The notes under the pieces: generated by a model
Database searches by the model: none
What the model saw: the letters and a program-made list of their open reading frames with translations, nothing else
Told to the model about the DNA's origin: nothing
Part shown: one piece after another, positions 1 to 6,221 of the stretch
Layout: each line of letters opens with the position of its first letter
How positions within the stretch are numbered: the stretch's first letter is position 1
Position numbers and translations under genes: made by a program
Assembly: GCA_937877075.1 (NCBI GenBank)
Contig: CALEGD010000087.1
Span: forward strand, 1 to 7,371
From: an uncultured Acholeplasmatales bacterium
GTDB lineage: Bacteria; Bacillota_I; Bacilli_A; ML615J-28; CAG-698
Direction: 5' to 3'
DNA: 7,371 nucleotides

Positions 1-2
1 CT

Positions 3-278
3 TATGATGATTTGAAACCGTATTGCTGGAATGCAATGAGAAGTGAATACTTTGAAACAGGATTAATCAACGGATATTTTAATAATGAAATTCCAACAGA
101 TTTCTTTAAGATTTTAAAATTTTATACTATAGAAACTTTAATTTCTCACTTACCATGGTCAGTTACCTTTGGCCAAGAAGAAATAGATACTGCTTACAAA
201 GTGATTGATTATCAAATGAAATGGTGGGGCAACTTTATTTTGGAGGTTCCTACTTGGTATAAGAAGATAATATCATAA
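3..278 (+). CDS. APH-family phosphotransferase, C-terminal part only
   Basis: The frame is open to the left edge, so only about the last 91 residues are present and the true start is upstream. Visible landmarks are a YDDLKPYCWN stretch, then ETGLINGYF, then ISHLPWSVTFGQEEI and a WW...W.KK tail. This pattern matches the C-terminal helical subdomain of the aminoglycoside/choline-kinase-like phosphotransferases, which move the gamma phosphate of ATP to a small-molecule hydroxyl. The catalytic HGD and DFD motifs would be upstream of the window, so neither substrate nor activity can be judged. Members of this broad family are often not resistance genes. A TTG at 12 could be mistaken for a start, but in-frame codons before it continue the homology-like sequence. 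It ends with TAA, 66 nt before the next gene on the same strand. Confidence 0.7.
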   Translation, partial: YDDLKPYCWNAMRSEYFETGLINGYFNNEIPTDFFKILKFYTIETLISHLPWSVTFGQEEIDTAYKVIDYQMKWWGNFILEVPTWYKKIIS

Positions 279-344
279 TTTTTATTTGGTATAAAATATT
301 ATTTGTCGCATTCGCTTATCAAAAAAACAAAAGAGGTATAATAT

Positions 345-662
345 ATGGACGGAAAAACTACTATTAAATATTTGCAAGAATATATTAAAGCAAAGGATTA
401 TCATCCTGAATTAGTCAAAGACTACTTTTTAAAATTAACAGAAGAGGTTGGAGAATTAGCTAGATCAATTCGAAAAGATTTACACCCTTCTAAGAGAAAT
501 GAAGTAAAGAAAATTATCGATGAAGAACTATGGGATGTGATTTATTATTCTCTAGCAATAGCAAATTGCTATAATATTAATATGGAAGAAGTAATAATGA
601 AAAAAGAAGAAATCAATAATAAAAAATATCATAATAAAATTACTTATGATCCTTATAAATAA
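345..662 (+). CDS. MazG-like nucleotide pyrophosphohydrolase
   Basis: A 105-aa single-domain all-alpha NTP pyrophosphohydrolase. Members of the family hydrolyse (d)NTPs to the monophosphate and pyrophosphate using Mg2+ held by acidic residues. The EExxE motif is at E33-E34-V-G-E37 and the partner ExxD is at E61-L-W-D64, both intact, spaced as in MazG and related dUTPase-like enzymes. The lysine-rich C-terminus (about residues 86-98) is likely a flexible tail. The ATG at 345 has AAGAGG at 331-336, eight bases upstream. A TGgTATAAAAT extended -10-like string near 287-296 may be its promoter, without a clear -35. The short family includes housecleaning enzymes and phage or defence-linked ones, and the sequence does not choose between them. 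It stands alone rather than in a tight operon. Confidence 0.82.
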   Translation: MDGKTTIKYLQEYIKAKDYHPELVKDYFLKLTEEVGELARSIRKDLHPSKRNEVKKIIDEELWDVIYYSLAIANCYNINMEEVIMKKEEINNKKYHNKITYDPYK

Positions 663-680
663 ATTCGATTAATGAAGTAA

Positions 681-782
681 TCATTTTGTTTTAACTGGTA
701 TTTCTTTATTAAATTAGACCGTAATGACGCTACTGGTAAAAATGCCGATATTTATTGTGATACAAAGAGGGGTGCCAGATGA
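681..782 (+). pseudogene. Possible fossil 3' end of a lost gene
   Basis: Between the MazG-like gene and the metallopeptidase, one frame stays open for 33 codons before a TGA at 780-782. It reads as protein-like toward its end (LDRNDATGKNADIYCDTKR) and is less AT-biased than ordinary spacer. It has no ATG, GTG or TTG start in frame, and a TAA at 678-680 closes it upstream. Its stop overlaps the peptidase start as ATGA, the typical arrangement of translationally coupled genes. My reading is that it is the remaining tail of a deleted upstream partner of the peptidase. I do not recognise the family, and a chance open frame of this length is possible. Confidence 0.3.
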
Positions 783-1639
783 TAAAAATTATTGATACTT
801 ATTCTAAAATAAATTCTCTCTTTGATAACGGTACTTTTAACTTTTCTAAATGGGAACATTACATAAATGAAATCTATAATGACTCAGCAGATATTTTTAA
901 GGATGAAATGGATGAGTTTATAGTAAGCGGAAGTTATAATTTTGAAGAGGATTTTTTGCCAATCATCAGCGCAGTTTATGATAATCCTAAATTGGATATT
1001 TTATACGATTCATTTTGTGTAGTAACCTCAAATTTGAATGAGAAAATCGTTCGAGAATTTGGAAAAGAATTAAATGTTGACATTGTGTTATATTTGGGTT
1101 TGTGTAATGGAGCAGGATGGGTTACAAACATTAATGGATTTGATATAATATTATTAGGGATAGAAAAAATAATTGAGTTGAACTGGGTCGATCAAAACTC
1201 AATGTATGGATTGGTTTATCATGAACTTGGTCATGTGTATCAAAAACAATATGGTGTTTTGGAACAAGAATCAGACGATAATAAACGTAATTTTGTATGG
1301 CAATTATTCATAGAAGGTATTGCTATGTTTTTTGAACAAAAACTTCTTGGAAATTTTGATTATTATCATCAGGATGTGAATGGTTGGAAAAAGTATTGTG
1401 AAGATGATTTTACTAAGATTCTATATGATTTTAATCAGGATCTACCATCAATGACTCATTCTAATCAAAGATATTTTGGTGATTGGTGTAATTATAATGG
1501 AAAAGGAGATGTCGGATATTATCTTGGCGCAAGATTTGTACATTTTCTGCATAATAACTATACATTTGATCAAATAATTTGTTTTAATATTGATTTTGTT
1601 TATGATTTGTATTATGCTTTTATCCGACTAAAGCTCTAA
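779..1639 (+). CDS. Predicted zinc metallopeptidase (HELGH), cytoplasmic
   Basis: A 286-aa protein with a zinc-peptidase signature. HELGH occupies residues 148-152 inside the helix GLVYHELGHVYQ, giving H148 and H152 as zinc ligands and E149 as catalytic base. A glutamate about 27 residues later, E179 in FIEGIAMFFEQ, fits the third ligand of gluzincin-type enzymes. The EG(I/T)A pattern after HExxH resembles predicted Zn-dependent proteases of the DUF2268 kind, but I cannot confirm the family. I see no signal peptide and no membrane segment, so it probably acts in the cytoplasm. The N-terminal 100 residues are acidic and helical, and the C-terminal third is rich in aromatic residues. The ATG at 779 follows AAGAGGGG at 765-772. 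The substrate is unknown. It lies just upstream of two membrane-tethered regulators, and the duplication that produced them begins within its last few codons. Confidence 0.7.
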   Translation: MIKIIDTYSKINSLFDNGTFNFSKWEHYINEIYNDSADIFKDEMDEFIVSGSYNFEEDFLPIISAVYDNPKLDILYDSFCVVTSNLNEKIVREFGKELNVDIVLYLGLCNGAGWVTNINGFDIILLGIEKIIELNWVDQNSMYGLVYHELGHVYQKQYGVLEQESDDNKRNFVWQLFIEGIAMFFEQKLLGNFDYYHQDVNGWKKYCEDDFTKILYDFNQDLPSMTHSNQRYFGDWCNYNGKGDVGYYLGARFVHFLHNNYTFDQIICFNIDFVYDLYYAFIRLKL

Positions 1640-1650
1640 ATCATAGATAC

Positions 1651-1721
1651 GTTACAGGAAAACAAAAAGTAACAATTTGAAAACTTAAGTAACAAGCAAA
1701 TTCAAGAGGATTTGCTATAAT
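1651..1721 (+). promoter_or_regulatory. Promoter with triple GTAACA-type boxes, regulator copy 1
   Basis: An extended -10, TTGCTATAAT, has TATAAT at 1716-1721. There is no good -35, as expected for an extended -10 or an activator-dependent promoter. Upstream lie three boxes: GTTACA at 1651-1656, GTAACA at 1669-1674 and GTAACA at 1689-1694, with start-to-start spacings of 18 and 20 bases. Boxes 2 and 3 are each embedded in AGTAACAA. The box nearest the promoter lies at the -35 position. The same layout occurs before the second copy, so these are good candidates for operators of the HTH proteins themselves. Whether binding represses or activates is not visible. Confidence 0.6.
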
Positions 1722-1744
1722 GGGAAGGGAAAAGGAGTGCGGGT

Positions 1745-2494
1745 ATGGAGTTTAAGGATAATTTAAAAAAACTTAGAGAAACAAAAGGAATTTCCCAACA
1801 ACAATTGGCCTCTGATATATTTGTCAGTAGAAGTGCAATTGCAAAGTGGGAAAATGGACTGGGATTACCAAATAAAGAATCGTTACAATACTTGTGTGAT
1901 TATTTTGGTGTTGAAGAAGAAGAATTGATTCCAGAAAAACATTATGAAAATAGTTTGATAGATAAAAATAAGAAAATTCTAAAACTTAAACTCATTATCT
2001 TTTCAACAACTTTCTTTGCCTTAATTGTAACTTCCATATTTTTAAGGCTATTAATGGGTGTTCATCAAGATGAAAGATTTAATAATCATAATGTTCCGCC
2101 TCTAACAATTAATGGTATTGAAACAAATTTTTGTCGAAAAGGATATGAATATATAGAGAATGAAAATGGTGATATTGTTTATCAATCATATATTATTAAA
2201 CATCCACCAATTTATATTGGTATTACAAAAATCAATAAAGCAGAAAAGTATACAGTAGAGGTTAATCTAAGTAGAGAGATTTTCGGTATAGGCTACTATT
2301 TAGATGATAATTACAAAATTTATGGAAGCGATAGCCCGGGTCGCTTAAATCTAAAACCTTTTGATTTAGAGATAAAAAATGGCGAATTTAGTTTACCAAA
2401 TAAAGCAAATGATTATCCTTATACTCTTATTGTCTTGTATTGTTCATTTGGAGATTTATTTGTTTCTTATTTTTATGTTGTTGATATGAGTTAA
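1745..2494 (+). CDS. Membrane-tethered XRE-family regulator, copy 1
   Basis: A 249-aa protein with an XRE/Cro helix-turn-helix at about residues 6-60 (KKLRETKGISQQQLA, recognition helix SRSAIAKWENG at 28-38). A lysine-rich linker (74-82) and one TM helix at about 83-104 follow, then a beta-rich domain of about 140 residues. The basic residues before the TM helix place the HTH inside and the C-terminal domain outside. This suggests a one-component sensor that reads an external or envelope signal while bound to DNA near the membrane. The outside domain is unrecognised; motifs shared with copy 2 are YYLDDNY, LEI.NGEF.LPN and VL.CSF.DL. The ATG at 1745 follows AAAGGAG at 1731-1737. HTH similarity to copy 2 is about 84% over the first 63 residues by my count. 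No strong terminator follows. Confidence 0.8.
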   Translation: MEFKDNLKKLRETKGISQQQLASDIFVSRSAIAKWENGLGLPNKESLQYLCDYFGVEEEELIPEKHYENSLIDKNKKILKLKLIIFSTTFFALIVTSIFLRLLMGVHQDERFNNHNVPPLTINGIETNFCRKGYEYIENENGDIVYQSYIIKHPPIYIGITKINKAEKYTVEVNLSREIFGIGYYLDDNYKIYGSDSPGRLNLKPFDLEIKNGEFSLPNKANDYPYTLIVLYCSFGDLFVSYFYVVDMS

Positions 2495-2560
2495 ATGATT
2501 TTCATATTCAAAGAATATCAAATATTATCATCTTTATGTAAAGCTTTGAATCAAAGATGT

Positions 2561-2632
2561 GTAACAGAAAAACTAATAGTAACAATAAGAAAACTAAAGT
2601 AACAAAGTATGTTCAAAAGGATTTGCTATAAT
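2561..2632 (+). promoter_or_regulatory. Promoter with triple GTAACA boxes, regulator copy 2
   Basis: This is the duplicated counterpart of the copy 1 promoter. GTAACA lies at 2561-2566, 2579-2584 and 2599-2604 (spacings 18 and 20, as in copy 1), followed by the extended -10 TTGCTATAAT with TATAAT at 2627-2632. The boxes and the -10 are conserved while bases between them have drifted, which suggests they are under selection. The first box is GTAACA here but GTTACA in copy 1, a change at the central base that would flip its orientation if the site is read as a half-palindrome. Confidence 0.6.
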
Positions 2633-2655
2633 GGAAAGTACTAAGGAGACAAGAT

Positions 2656-3423
2656 ATGGAGTTTAAAGATAGTTTAAAAAAACTAAGAGAATCAAAAGGA
2701 ATTTCCCAACAAAAATTAGCTGATGAGATATTTGTTAGTAGAAGTGCTATTGCAAAGTGGGAGAATGGACTAGGGTTACCGGGCAAGGAATCGTTACAGT
2801 ATTTAAGTGATTATTTTCAGATTGAAGAAAAAGAATTAATTCCGGGAAGATTATATGAAAATACTTTAGTTATCAAAAACAAAAAAATACAAAGACTGAA
2901 GATTTATTTTGTTTCTGTAATTATAATGGCGTTAATTTTAACCGCTGTTTCTGTATTTTTATTAATCGACAGCCCTAGTAATGAAGATTTTAATAATCAT
3001 ATCATCTATAGTAATGTTCCGAAAATAACCATTAACGATGTTGAAACAAATTATTATCAAAAAAGTTTCGAATATTTAGAAAATGAAAATGGTAATATTG
3101 TTTTTCAACTATATGTTGTTGCCTATCCGATGGATGATACCTATCAAGATATAACAAGACTCAATCAAGAAGAAAGGTATTTAATAGATGTAAATCTAAG
3201 TGGTGAAATAACTGGTAATTATTATTATTTAGATGATAATTATGAATTCTCGGAAAGCGATAAACAAGGTTGGTTTAATATAAAAACCTATAATTTAGAA
3301 ATTCAAAATGGCGAGTTTACTTTGCCAAATGAAGAATTTGAATACTCATTTACTGTAGTTGTCTTGAATTGTTCATTTGAAGATCTTAAAATTCATTACT
3401 ATTATATAATTGATACGAGATAA
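2656..3423 (+). CDS. Membrane-tethered XRE-family regulator, copy 2
   Basis: A 255-aa paralogue of the preceding gene with the same architecture: XRE HTH at about 6-60, basic linker at 74-82, TM helix at about 83-104 and an outside beta-rich domain. The recognition helix SRSAIAKWENG is identical to copy 1, so both probably bind the same boxes and may cross-regulate. The outside domain has drifted more and is about six residues longer around the loop after the TM helix (NNHIIYSNVPKITIND). One cysteine in VLNCSFEDL is shared with copy 1, and the NFC cysteine of copy 1 is a tyrosine here (NYYQ). The ATG at 2656 is preceded by AAGGAG at 2643-2648. The gene is closed by a strong terminator right after its TAA. 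The ligand is unknown; different drift in the two sensor domains would allow two signals to act on one operator set. Confidence 0.8.
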   Translation: MEFKDSLKKLRESKGISQQKLADEIFVSRSAIAKWENGLGLPGKESLQYLSDYFQIEEKELIPGRLYENTLVIKNKKIQRLKIYFVSVIIMALILTAVSVFLLIDSPSNEDFNNHIIYSNVPKITINDVETNYYQKSFEYLENENGNIVFQLYVVAYPMDDTYQDITRLNQEERYLIDVNLSGEITGNYYYLDDNYEFSESDKQGWFNIKTYNLEIQNGEFTLPNEEFEYSFTVVVLNCSFEDLKIHYYYIIDTR

Positions 3424-3428
3424 AAATT

Positions 3429-3456
3429 GTTCTTCCTATTGAAGAACTTTTTTCTT
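3429..3456 (+). terminator. Rho-independent terminator after regulator copy 2
   Basis: A perfect 7-bp stem, GTTCTTC at 3429-3435 and GAAGAAC at 3441-3447, has a 5-base CTATT loop and is followed by TTTTTTCTT. It starts six bases after the TAA of the regulator. Confidence 0.85.
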
Positions 3457-3473
3457 TAAGATTAATGACTTAA

Positions 3474-3499
3474 ATAAAAAGATTCCTTATTCAGGAATC
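3474..3499 (-). terminator. Rho-independent terminator of the catalase gene
   Basis: On the minus strand GATTCCT, a 5-base loop and AGGAATC form a perfect 7-bp stem (3481-3487 with 3493-3499), followed by a T-rich tract (3474-3480). The catalase TGA at 3498-3500 lies within the stem. It faces the + strand terminator about 20 bases away, so the two transcription units are cleanly separated. Confidence 0.8.
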
Positions 3500-3959
3500 A
3501 TTGTAAGTTCATATTTTTGTATCTATCATACAATTGTCTGAACATTTCAAAGTGAACGACTTCTCTTTCACGAAGCCAAACTAAGGGATCAATAACTGCC
3601 GGATCGGTTGAAAGGTCTATTAGGTTTTCATAAACTGCCCGAGCTTTTTGTTCTGCTGCCATATTTTCCGAAATATCGGCAATTGGATCCCCGACTGCTC
3701 CGATATATGCAGCTGTCCAAGGATTACCCATAGCATCATTCAAGAATAGGTCAAATCCTCTTTGGGCATAATGTCGATCCATTCCGGCTTCTTTAAGTTC
3801 TTCGATGGTTGCACCTTTCATTAATTGATGAACCATGGTTGCTACCATTTCTAAGTGGGCCAGTTCTTCGGTCCCGATATCCGTGAGAAGTGCTTTACCA
3901 TTATCGTCCGGCATTGAATATCTTAGATTCAAATACCTGAGCGCCGCAGATAATTCTCC

Positions 3960-3990
3960 GTCCGGCCCTCTATATGTGTTAGAACGCAAA
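3960..3990. other. Inferred attachment-site junction (integrase-side att)
   Basis: Phage sequence (the integrase terminator) ends near 3988 and catalase-type codons begin at about 3971, so the crossover must be between or just inside these points. The first conserved block normally reads tyrosine, glycine, glycine, proline, aspartate. Here the first glycine is arginine (AGA, 3969-3971, minus strand), a one-base change from GGA, which suggests the join falls at or next to that codon. The core cannot be fixed without the partner end. Confidence 0.5.
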
Positions 3991-4020
3991 TAAAAAGAGC
4001 CTAAGAGAAATTCTAGGCTC
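3988..4020 (-). terminator. Rho-independent terminator of the integrase operon
   Basis: On the minus strand GAGCCTA and TAGGCTC (4014-4020 with 3997-4003) make a perfect 7-bp stem around a 10-base loop, followed by TTTTTATTT. It begins inside the integrase TGA (4019-4021). The same bases are what the downstream catalase frame translates as its apparent N-terminus, so that N-terminus is not native catalase sequence. Confidence 0.85.
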
Positions 4021-5455
4021 ATAAAATAAACTCCACTTTTTCAATGTGATCTGAATAAATTATCCTTTTTACATATCTTTGTATAAGTTCTCTCTTTTCT
4101 GGTTGGGTTAACTCTTCCCAAATGTGAGATAGCATCACCGCCAACTCTTTTTCCTTTTCTACCGCATTAAGACTCTCTAACCCCTCTATATTGTTTTTTA
4201 TATTTTTCATTCTTTCTTCAATTTGATTGATTGAGTTCGTTATTTCAAAGTTCAAACTCTCAAACTCTTCTTTGTTGATGCCTTCGTCAAGCAATAGATA
4301 TTGCAATCTTTTTCTTCTCCCGATCTCTTTTTCTAGGTCTTTCTCCGCGTTTTCTAAATCCTTTTTAAGTTCAAAAATCATCTCATTATTTCTTTCAATT
4401 AAAACAATAAACTCTTTATTGGCAAAGTCTTTCAAAAAGTCTGCGAACTCTTGCTCTAAAATATCGTTTCTTGCAGTTTTATTGTTTTCGCATCTTCCTT
4501 CATCAGATTTTCTACATTTATAATATCTCATCATGACTTTACCAGTTTTTCTAAGGCTCCAAGTGGAATATGTAGAAAAATTCTTTCCGCAAACACATTG
4601 CAACCGTCTTTTAAAAGTAAATGCTTCGCTGCCGTATTTTCTGGTTTTGGAGTAATTGGCATTTCTTATTTTTTGAGCTGTCATAAACTCTTCTTCAGTT
4701 AAAATGGGATTGTTTATATTTATTGCATCAAGCAGTATAGCTTTTTTGTTTTTGGGTTTATACATAAACTTGCCACAGTAATACCATCCATTTCTAATTT
4801 TGTAACTGACGGAGTTATTGGCAAATTGATTTCCTTCTTTAGTTTTTAACCCAAGCGAATTAAGGTGTTTTGCGATTTTATAAATCCCCCACCCCCGACA
4901 ATGTAATTCAAAAATCAACCTTACTGTTTTTGCTTCTTCTGGGTTTTGGGTAAACTCTTTTGTGATTGGATCATAGTCATATCCTAATACTCTGTTTGCG
5001 GTATAATATCCCTTTTTGGCTCTCTCTAGCATTCCTTCTACAACTCGTTCTCCGGTCCGTTCTCTTTCATATTGAGCAAAAATGCCTTTTACATTTAATT
5101 CTAATCTTCCGGATGCGGTATCGGTAGTTGTAGAGTCAGTCATAGAGTAAAACTCAACATCATAACGGTTAAATGTGTTGATTAAAGTCCACATATCTAC
5201 AACATCTCTTGTTAAGCGATCCAGGGCCCAAACGCAAACAACATTTACTTTTCCGTCTTTTACATCATTTAATAAATCTTGGAGTTTTGGTCTGTTCAAA
5301 TCTTTTGCAGAATAGCCATCGTCGATGTAGTAATCATATATCTCAAAGTTATTATCTATCGCATATTTAGTTAAGTTTCTTTTTTGCGCTTCTATTGAAT
5401 AGCCTTCTCTTGCTTGTTCATCCGTGGAAACCCTGCAGTAGATCGCCGCTTTCAT
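4019..5455 (-). CDS. Large serine recombinase (phage integrase)
   Basis: A 478-aa site-specific recombinase that joins attP and attB through a phosphoserine-DNA intermediate. The resolvase domain spans about residues 2-150, with R8 and nucleophile S10 in YCRVS and the LDRLTRD motif (D79, R80, R83). The recombinase domain (about 157-235, LGYDYDP through GWYYCGKF) follows, then a zinc ribbon with C287, C289, C314 and C322, a coiled coil at about 352-428, and a C-terminal tail. All key parts are intact and the length is normal for the family. I chose the ATG at 5455 rather than an earlier in-frame start at 5524: MKAAIYCRVS is the family N-terminus, GGTGAG precedes it, and the earlier start would overlap ImmA by 65 bases. 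The start is four bases after the ImmA stop. The 3' end abuts the disrupted catalase, the usual place for an integrase next to its att site. Confidence 0.95.
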   Translation of the reverse strand: MKAAIYCRVSTDEQAREGYSIEAQKRNLTKYAIDNNFEIYDYYIDDGYSAKDLNRPKLQDLLNDVKDGKVNVVCVWALDRLTRDVVDMWTLINTFNRYDVEFYSMTDSTTTDTASGRLELNVKGIFAQYERERTGERVVEGMLERAKKGYYTANRVLGYDYDPITKEFTQNPEEAKTVRLIFELHCRGWGIYKIAKHLNSLGLKTKEGNQFANNSVSYKIRNGWYYCGKFMYKPKNKKAILLDAININNPILTEEEFMTAQKIRNANYSKTRKYGSEAFTFKRRLQCVCGKNFSTYSTWSLRKTGKVMMRYYKCRKSDEGRCENNKTARNDILEQEFADFLKDFANKEFIVLIERNNEMIFELKKDLENAEKDLEKEIGRRKRLQYLLLDEGINKEEFESLNFEITNSINQIEERMKNIKNNIEGLESLNAVEKEKELAVMLSHIWEELTQPEKRELIQRYVKRIIYSDHIEKVEFIL

Positions 5456-5459
5456 AATC

Positions 5460-5870
5460 TCACCACTCTCCAGTTTGTTTATAAATCTTAATCGCCAGGT
5501 CAATAACATCTTCTGTGACATCAAATAATTCTGCTATCTCGTGCTTGAGGTAGCACTTTTTTATATAATATTTTAGTTTGTCTATTGGCACAAACTCATT
5601 AACCATATACTTTTTACATTTATGCTCTTTTTTATCAATCATTATCTCATCATCAAAAAGACTGTATAAAGTGCCTGTCTCTATATGACAAAACTCATGT
5701 GCTAATACTGTATGCTCATGAGTTCGATTTCTGATCTTATCTTTGTTAATCGCAATGATTTTTTTATCTCGAAGTTGGACTGCTGCTGCAGTTATTTCAT
5801 CGGTTTTTACTTTGATAACATCTACATTCTTTTGTTTCAACTTATCCTCTAGCTTCTCCAACCTGTTCAA
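5460..5870 (-). CDS. immA: ImmA/IrrE-family metallopeptidase
   Basis: A 136-aa zinc peptidase of the ImmA/IrrE type. HEFCH (H58, E59, H62) is the zinc motif, and E82 in KEHKCKKYMVNEFVP aligns with the glutamate ligand of the EYxANxxA pattern in phage ImmA proteins, so the site looks complete. In ICEBs1 and phi105-like elements ImmA cleaves the paired repressor to induce the element, and that role is likely here because the repressor is three genes upstream in the same operon. The start is uncertain. TTG at 5868-5870 has no clear Shine-Dalgarno and would rely on coupling to the stop at 5877; TTG at 5838-5840, after AGAGGAT, is an alternative giving about 126 aa. Its TGA sits four bases before the integrase ATG. 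Confidence 0.88.
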   Translation of the reverse strand: MNRLEKLEDKLKQKNVDVIKVKTDEITAAAVQLRDKKIIAINKDKIRNRTHEHTVLAHEFCHIETGTLYSLFDDEIMIDKKEHKCKKYMVNEFVPIDKLKYYIKKCYLKHEIAELFDVTEDVIDLAIKIYKQTGEW

Positions 5871-5876
5871 ATATTA

Positions 5877-6221
5877 TTAATCGTAAACTTCGTAATAATC
5901 GATGCGTAATGTTTCATCGTGCCTTAAGTTATACTTTTTAACTATCTTCTGTAATCTTTCTTCTAGTTCCTTAAAAAGTTCAAGTTTCCCCTTCTTCTTT
6001 GCTGCCTTTTTAAATTGCCAATAAAACTCTTGCATTTGGATCTCTCTTACTAAAGTTTCTTCGACTTTAGGTTTATCAACAATAGATAAAACTTTTTCAT
6101 CGCATTCCATCGCATAATAAATAACTCCATTACTAAGTCCGGTAAAGCCAGACTTGTAAAGATAATCGACTTCATCTTCTGATAACCCAAAAGGATTATC
6201 ATAGAAATCTTTGTTTATCAC
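5877..6221 (-). CDS. Unknown 114-aa lysogeny-operon protein
   Basis: I do not recognise this protein. It starts at GTG (6219-6221) behind AAAGGG, overlaps the repressor 3' end by 23 bases and ends six bases before ImmA, so it is part of the repressor-ImmA-integrase operon. The N-terminus is acidic with DNPFGLSEDEVDYLYKSGF. A long helical, lysine/glutamate-rich stretch at about residues 55-100 (FKKAAKKKGKLELFKEL) could be a coiled coil, and the C-terminus is acidic. There is no TM segment or signal peptide. Its place between a repressor and the protease expected to cut it suggests a modulator, such as an adaptor or anti-repressor, but this is only positional inference. A superinfection or defence role is equally open. 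Confidence 0.75.
   Translation of the reverse strand: MINKDFYDNPFGLSEDEVDYLYKSGFTGLSNGVIYYAMECDEKVLSIVDKPKVEETLVREIQMQEFYWQFKKAAKKKGKLELFKELEERLQKIVKKYNLRHDETLRIDYYEVYD

Larger units (their letters stand above)
1630..3423 (+). repeat. Diverged tandem duplication, unit about 910 bp
   Basis: Copy 1 runs from about 1630 to 2494 and copy 2 from about 2540 to 3423. Each unit contains the same upstream region and one regulator gene. The similarity starts before the promoter: AAAGCTCTAAATCA at the end of the peptidase gene matches AAAGCTTTGAATCA at 2540-2553. It continues through three GTAACA-like boxes, the GGATTTGCTATAATGG promoter core and the coding region. The offset is 910 at the boxes and 911 from the -10 onward, so one base of indel separates them. 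DNA-binding parts are much more alike than the outside domains, which points to an old duplication with selection on the promoter and HTH. Confidence 0.85.
3498..4022 (-). pseudogene. Manganese catalase (CotJC-like), 5'-truncated by the prophage
   Basis: The 3' part of a non-haem manganese catalase of the spore-coat CotJC type, which disproportionates H2O2 at a dimanganese centre. Visible ligand positions are E23 in GPDGEL, E53 and H56 in IGTEELAHLEM, E124 in NMAAEQKAR and H157 in REVVHFEM, so the metal site is complete. CotJC proteins normally start with roughly 30-35 residues of the MWxYEKKLQYP type, and these are absent. Catalase-like sequence begins only at about codon 17-19 (TYRGPDGEL, base about 3971). 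Codons 1-16 are read through the integrase terminator and phage DNA. The ATG at 4022 overlaps the integrase TGA as ATGA, but a terminator lies directly after it, so real expression is doubtful. The gene has lost its own promoter and start, which should be at the other prophage end. GC is about 43-45% in two lines I counted, above its neighbours. Confidence 0.8.

Noticed and set aside
663..695. Terminator after the MazG-like gene (AATGA/TCATT, then TTGTTTT)
   Set aside because: The five-bp AT-rich stem is too weak to call.
2495..2530. Terminator after regulator copy 1 (ATATTC/GAATAT hairpin)
   Set aside because: The stem is AT-rich with a three-base loop and has no T tract; read-through into copy 2 cannot be excluded.
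4227..4523. 98-aa + strand frame
   Set aside because: It is antisense to the integrase coiled coil, serine/leucine-rich low-complexity sequence, and has no ribosome site; it is a shadow of the real gene.
5456..5524. N-terminal extension of the integrase by 23 residues
   Set aside because: The extension is antisense-like filler within the ImmA gene, while MKAAIYCRVS is the family start with its own GGTGAG.
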